DNA of 64,000 nucleotides from Acridotheres tristis. Its lineage: Eukaryota > Chordata > Aves > Passeriformes > Sturnidae. Below the pieces are notes generated by a model. That model ran no database searches. It was not told the DNA's origin and worked only from the letters and a program-made list of their open reading frames with translations. Below are positions 61,901 through 64,000 of this stretch, one piece after another. Within the stretch, counting starts at the first letter, position 1. Each line of letters begins with the position of its first letter. The stretch is from the NCBI GenBank assembly GCA_037013685.1, contig CM072890.1, positions 992,001 to 1,056,000 of the forward strand, given 5' to 3'. Both the position numbers and the translations under genes were made by a program.

Positions 61901-62879
61901 AATTATTTACATTATGTGCTGTCTTCTAGTCCAGGTGTTGCCTGACTGGCAGGAGCAGTACACTGAGAGATTTTTCTGACGTTTCTGATTTTTCTGGTGT
62001 TGTCCCCTTGTGTGTGATGAATATACTTGTTTGCAGAGCTGCTGTTTGCCTGCAGCCCACAGAGCATCTGTACCCTGACAAACCCAGAGGTTAAAAAGAG
62101 AGACACTGTAGGAAAGAACGTGGCCAGCTCTTTTCTTGGAGAAGTTGGCAGCAGCTGTAAGGGTAGTCTGTCCTGCAGCAATTGGAGGAGCAAACTGGAA
62201 AAGAACAGGCAAATACTCATCGAGTGATTCTTGCTTTTTCACAGGTGGATGGGCCTTGTTTGTTTTTGAAATAGTTCTGTCCATGTGAGTCAAAACTGAG
62301 GTTTCACTAAGACACAAATCATTACCTAGTCCTTGTCATTTCCACTGGTTGCTGTGTAGCACCACTGTCTTCTCCTTTTGTTTGCAGGGCCAGAGTCCAA
62401 GCATTTTATGAAGCTTTCAGTGTTTGAAATGCTTGAATTTAAACAGGGAAGAAAAATTAAAATCCACCAGATAAACCCCATCAACCCCCCCTCCCACCAA
62501 AACCCAAACAAAGAAGAGCAAGAGTAGAATTCATCTGCTCAAAGTCCCGTGTGTGTAAGCGACTTGTGCAATATTATCCAGAGAGATTTGCGTGCAGCTT
62601 TCCAAAATAACTTCCCAGAGTGAAATTTCCACAGCTGTGCCTTGACACAGCAGTGCTGCAGCTCCTCAGCAGGAGCTGCCACACCATCCTGATGTGATGC
62701 AAGTGCAAGGTCGACTTTGCTCTGTTGTAAATGTCGTTGCTGTTTACCTGCCCTTGAAAATGCCGTGGCTACTTTGTCGCTGTGTAATGAAGTAAAAGTT
62801 ATTGCAGGGACAGTATTTGCAATATGAAATGAGCCTCAGTGCAGTTTAGGAGCCACTGGTGTGTGATAATCCTTTACAG
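58985..62879 (+). other. PLEKHA7: PLEKHA7 intron, 3,895 bp
   Basis: This is a GT-AG intron (donor gtaaag, acceptor tttacag) lying between codons. There is no gene inside. It is AT-rich except for 61480-61720, which is GC-rich and contains a cluster of CAGGTG/CACCTG words at 61571-61621. Confidence 0.93.
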
Positions 62880-62984
62880 GTTGTGAAGACTGGACACAAA
62901 GTTCACAGCTTTGGAAAGAGGGATCAGGCGATCAGGAGGAATCCCAATGTTCCTGTGGTAGTCAGAGGCTGGCTGCACAAACAG
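62880..62984 (+). CDS. PLEKHA7: PLEKHA7 internal coding exon: basic linker and start of PH domain
   Basis: This 105-nt exon (35 codons, phase 0 at both ends) has acceptor cctttacag ending at 62879 and donor gtatgc at 62985. The peptide contains KVHSFGKRDQAIRRNPN followed by VPVVVRGWLHKQ. The part from KVHSF onward matches human PLEKHA7 as I remember it. The basic stretch leads into the first beta strand of the PH domain (RGWLHKQ), which in this family binds phosphoinositides; the rest of the PH domain must come from exons beyond the window. PLEKHA5 has NFGKRSNSIKRNPNAP and RRGWLYKQ at this place, so PLEKHA7 is the better call. An ORF that runs on past the exon end to 63227 is intron read-through. 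Confidence 0.97.
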
Positions 62985-64000
62985 GTATGCATGTGCTCAC
63001 CTGGGTTCATATATATTCATATATGCTCATATATTTCAGTGCAATCATCAGGGCAGAGCCAGAAAGCAGAAGCTCGAGTGTTGGTGACACAGGGCAGAGC
63101 TGGGGACATCCATAATGAGGAATTCATGCTCAGCAAGTGGGAAAAACAAGGTTTACAAATGGGTTTGGTTCAGAAGAGGAAACTGATAAATGGGCATCAC
63201 CATCACAGCTCGATGTTGAGGCTGTAACTTTATTATCTAAGTCTGGTTATTTCCCCTGCTTTATCCTGCTGGCTTGTCAGGCTGATCTTTGACTCGCTCA
63301 GAACACAGCCTGAGGTTGGCTCTGAAGGCTTTATTCGACCTCTTTGGTGATGCCCTTCCACCCTGATCAAAGGTTTCATTCCAGTTCCCTGTGCCTTCTT
63401 GTTCTCCAGAAGCAGGAGGGAGAAAATGATGGGAAATTACCTACTCAGCACACATTGCTGTCACAAAGAGCAGTGGCCAGCAAAGACTGGATTGTGGAAT
63501 TTCATCCACTGAACAGAATTCTACAGCTGCTGTGTCTTGAACTCCTAAGCTGACAGAAACACATCTTTGGGTGTCATAAGTCAATAAAGCTGTTTGTTGT
63601 GTGAGGGTAATTGCCCTGCTGCTCGTTTGGAGCAGGATTGAGGGGTGGGCAGGAGAAGGAGAAATCTGAGGTTTGCAGTTATGGTTTTACATGGACAGGG
63701 AAGGGAAGGAGCTGCCAGCTGTCTGCTCCCTGCTGGGGGCAGAGCTGGAATTCTGCTTGTTCTGCTCTCAGCTCTGTTGACATCCACTGCCCAAGGCCAT
63801 TAGTTTTCAGGACAGTCAGAACTCAGACACAGTATGTGTTCCCAGCCTTGTAGCATGAAAATGGGAAGGGAAGAAAGTCCTTCCATACTTAATTTGATGG
63901 CAGAAAGCAGGAGGGGAATAGCTAGAGCAATGCTCTGTGTCCTATTTCCTTCTGTTCCCTAACCTTTGCTTGTAAGCCCTTAAAGCCTGAAGGTGCCTTT
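62985..64000 (+). other. PLEKHA7: PLEKHA7 intron, partial (5' part only)
   Basis: The intron opens with donor gtatgc and runs off the window. The next expected exon codes PH-domain strands (family motif LWKRRWFVL). No such sequence is visible before the end, so the acceptor lies beyond 64000. Confidence 0.9.

Noticed and set aside
51673..62984. Assignment of the exons to PLEKHA5 or PLEKHA6
   Set aside because: HNQQTTSFRHPVTGQ, NQRPSSMVSETSTA and KVHSFGKRDQAIRRNPN match PLEKHA7. PLEKHA5 differs at many positions and PLEKHA6 has no WW domain.
62859..63227. A 122-codon ORF as a stand-alone gene
   Set aside because: Only 62880-62984 is coding (PLEKHA7 exon). The rest is intron read-through after a consensus donor.

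Overview
The window is vertebrate nuclear DNA, almost certainly from a bird and probably a songbird. It has long AT-rich introns, very little coding sequence, several truncated CR1 LINE fragments (the dominant avian retrotransposon), one solo endogenous-retrovirus LTR and many minisatellites. Bacterial-style gene finding does not apply. Nearly all the open reading frames of 60-130 codons are chance, and the longest ones (200-400 codons) are read-through of tandem repeats.

The only gene I can support is PLEKHA7 on the plus strand. PLEKHA7 is an adherens-junction (zonula adherens) WW/PH-domain protein. Three consecutive coding exons are visible with consensus splice sites and fully compatible phases: 51673-51756 (second half of WW domain 2), 58873-58984 (linker with NQRPSSMVSETSTA) and 62880-62984 (linker and start of the PH domain, ending RGWLHKQ). 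The introns between them are 7,116 bp and 3,895 bp. The first 51.7 kb is one or more introns 5' of these exons, and the last ~1 kb is the start of the next intron. The exon for WW1 and the first half of WW2 was not found, so it probably lies upstream of the window or I missed it.

The 5' intron is unusually rich in tandem repeats. From left to right they are: a 3 x 54 bp repeat (3.9 kb); a ~1,055 bp AT-rich 14/15-bp array (5.2-6.3 kb); a 15-bp CACCTGGTCA array (11.1-11.5 kb); a 24-26 bp hairpin-forming array (16.7-16.9 kb) joined to ~750 bp of (GAGCT/GGGCT/GTGCT)n resembling an immunoglobulin switch region (16.9-17.7 kb); a 12-bp CAGGTGTGTGTG array (23.5-24.2 kb); and nine ~58-bp units that each carry a consensus 5' splice site (41.6-42.06 kb). 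CR1 fragments lie at 12.5, 13.1, 37.7 and (minus strand) 48.9 kb, and a solo LTR lies at 30,713-31,163.

The most interesting locus is 16.7-18.08 kb. The G-rich repeat block abuts a compact CpG island (17.68-17.96 kb). This is followed at once by a short ORF with an upstream in-frame stop, a favourable ATG and a splice donor whose phase matches the first recognised PLEKHA7 exon. I infer a possible internal promoter and alternative first exon giving a WW-less PLEKHA7 isoform, but this needs transcript evidence.
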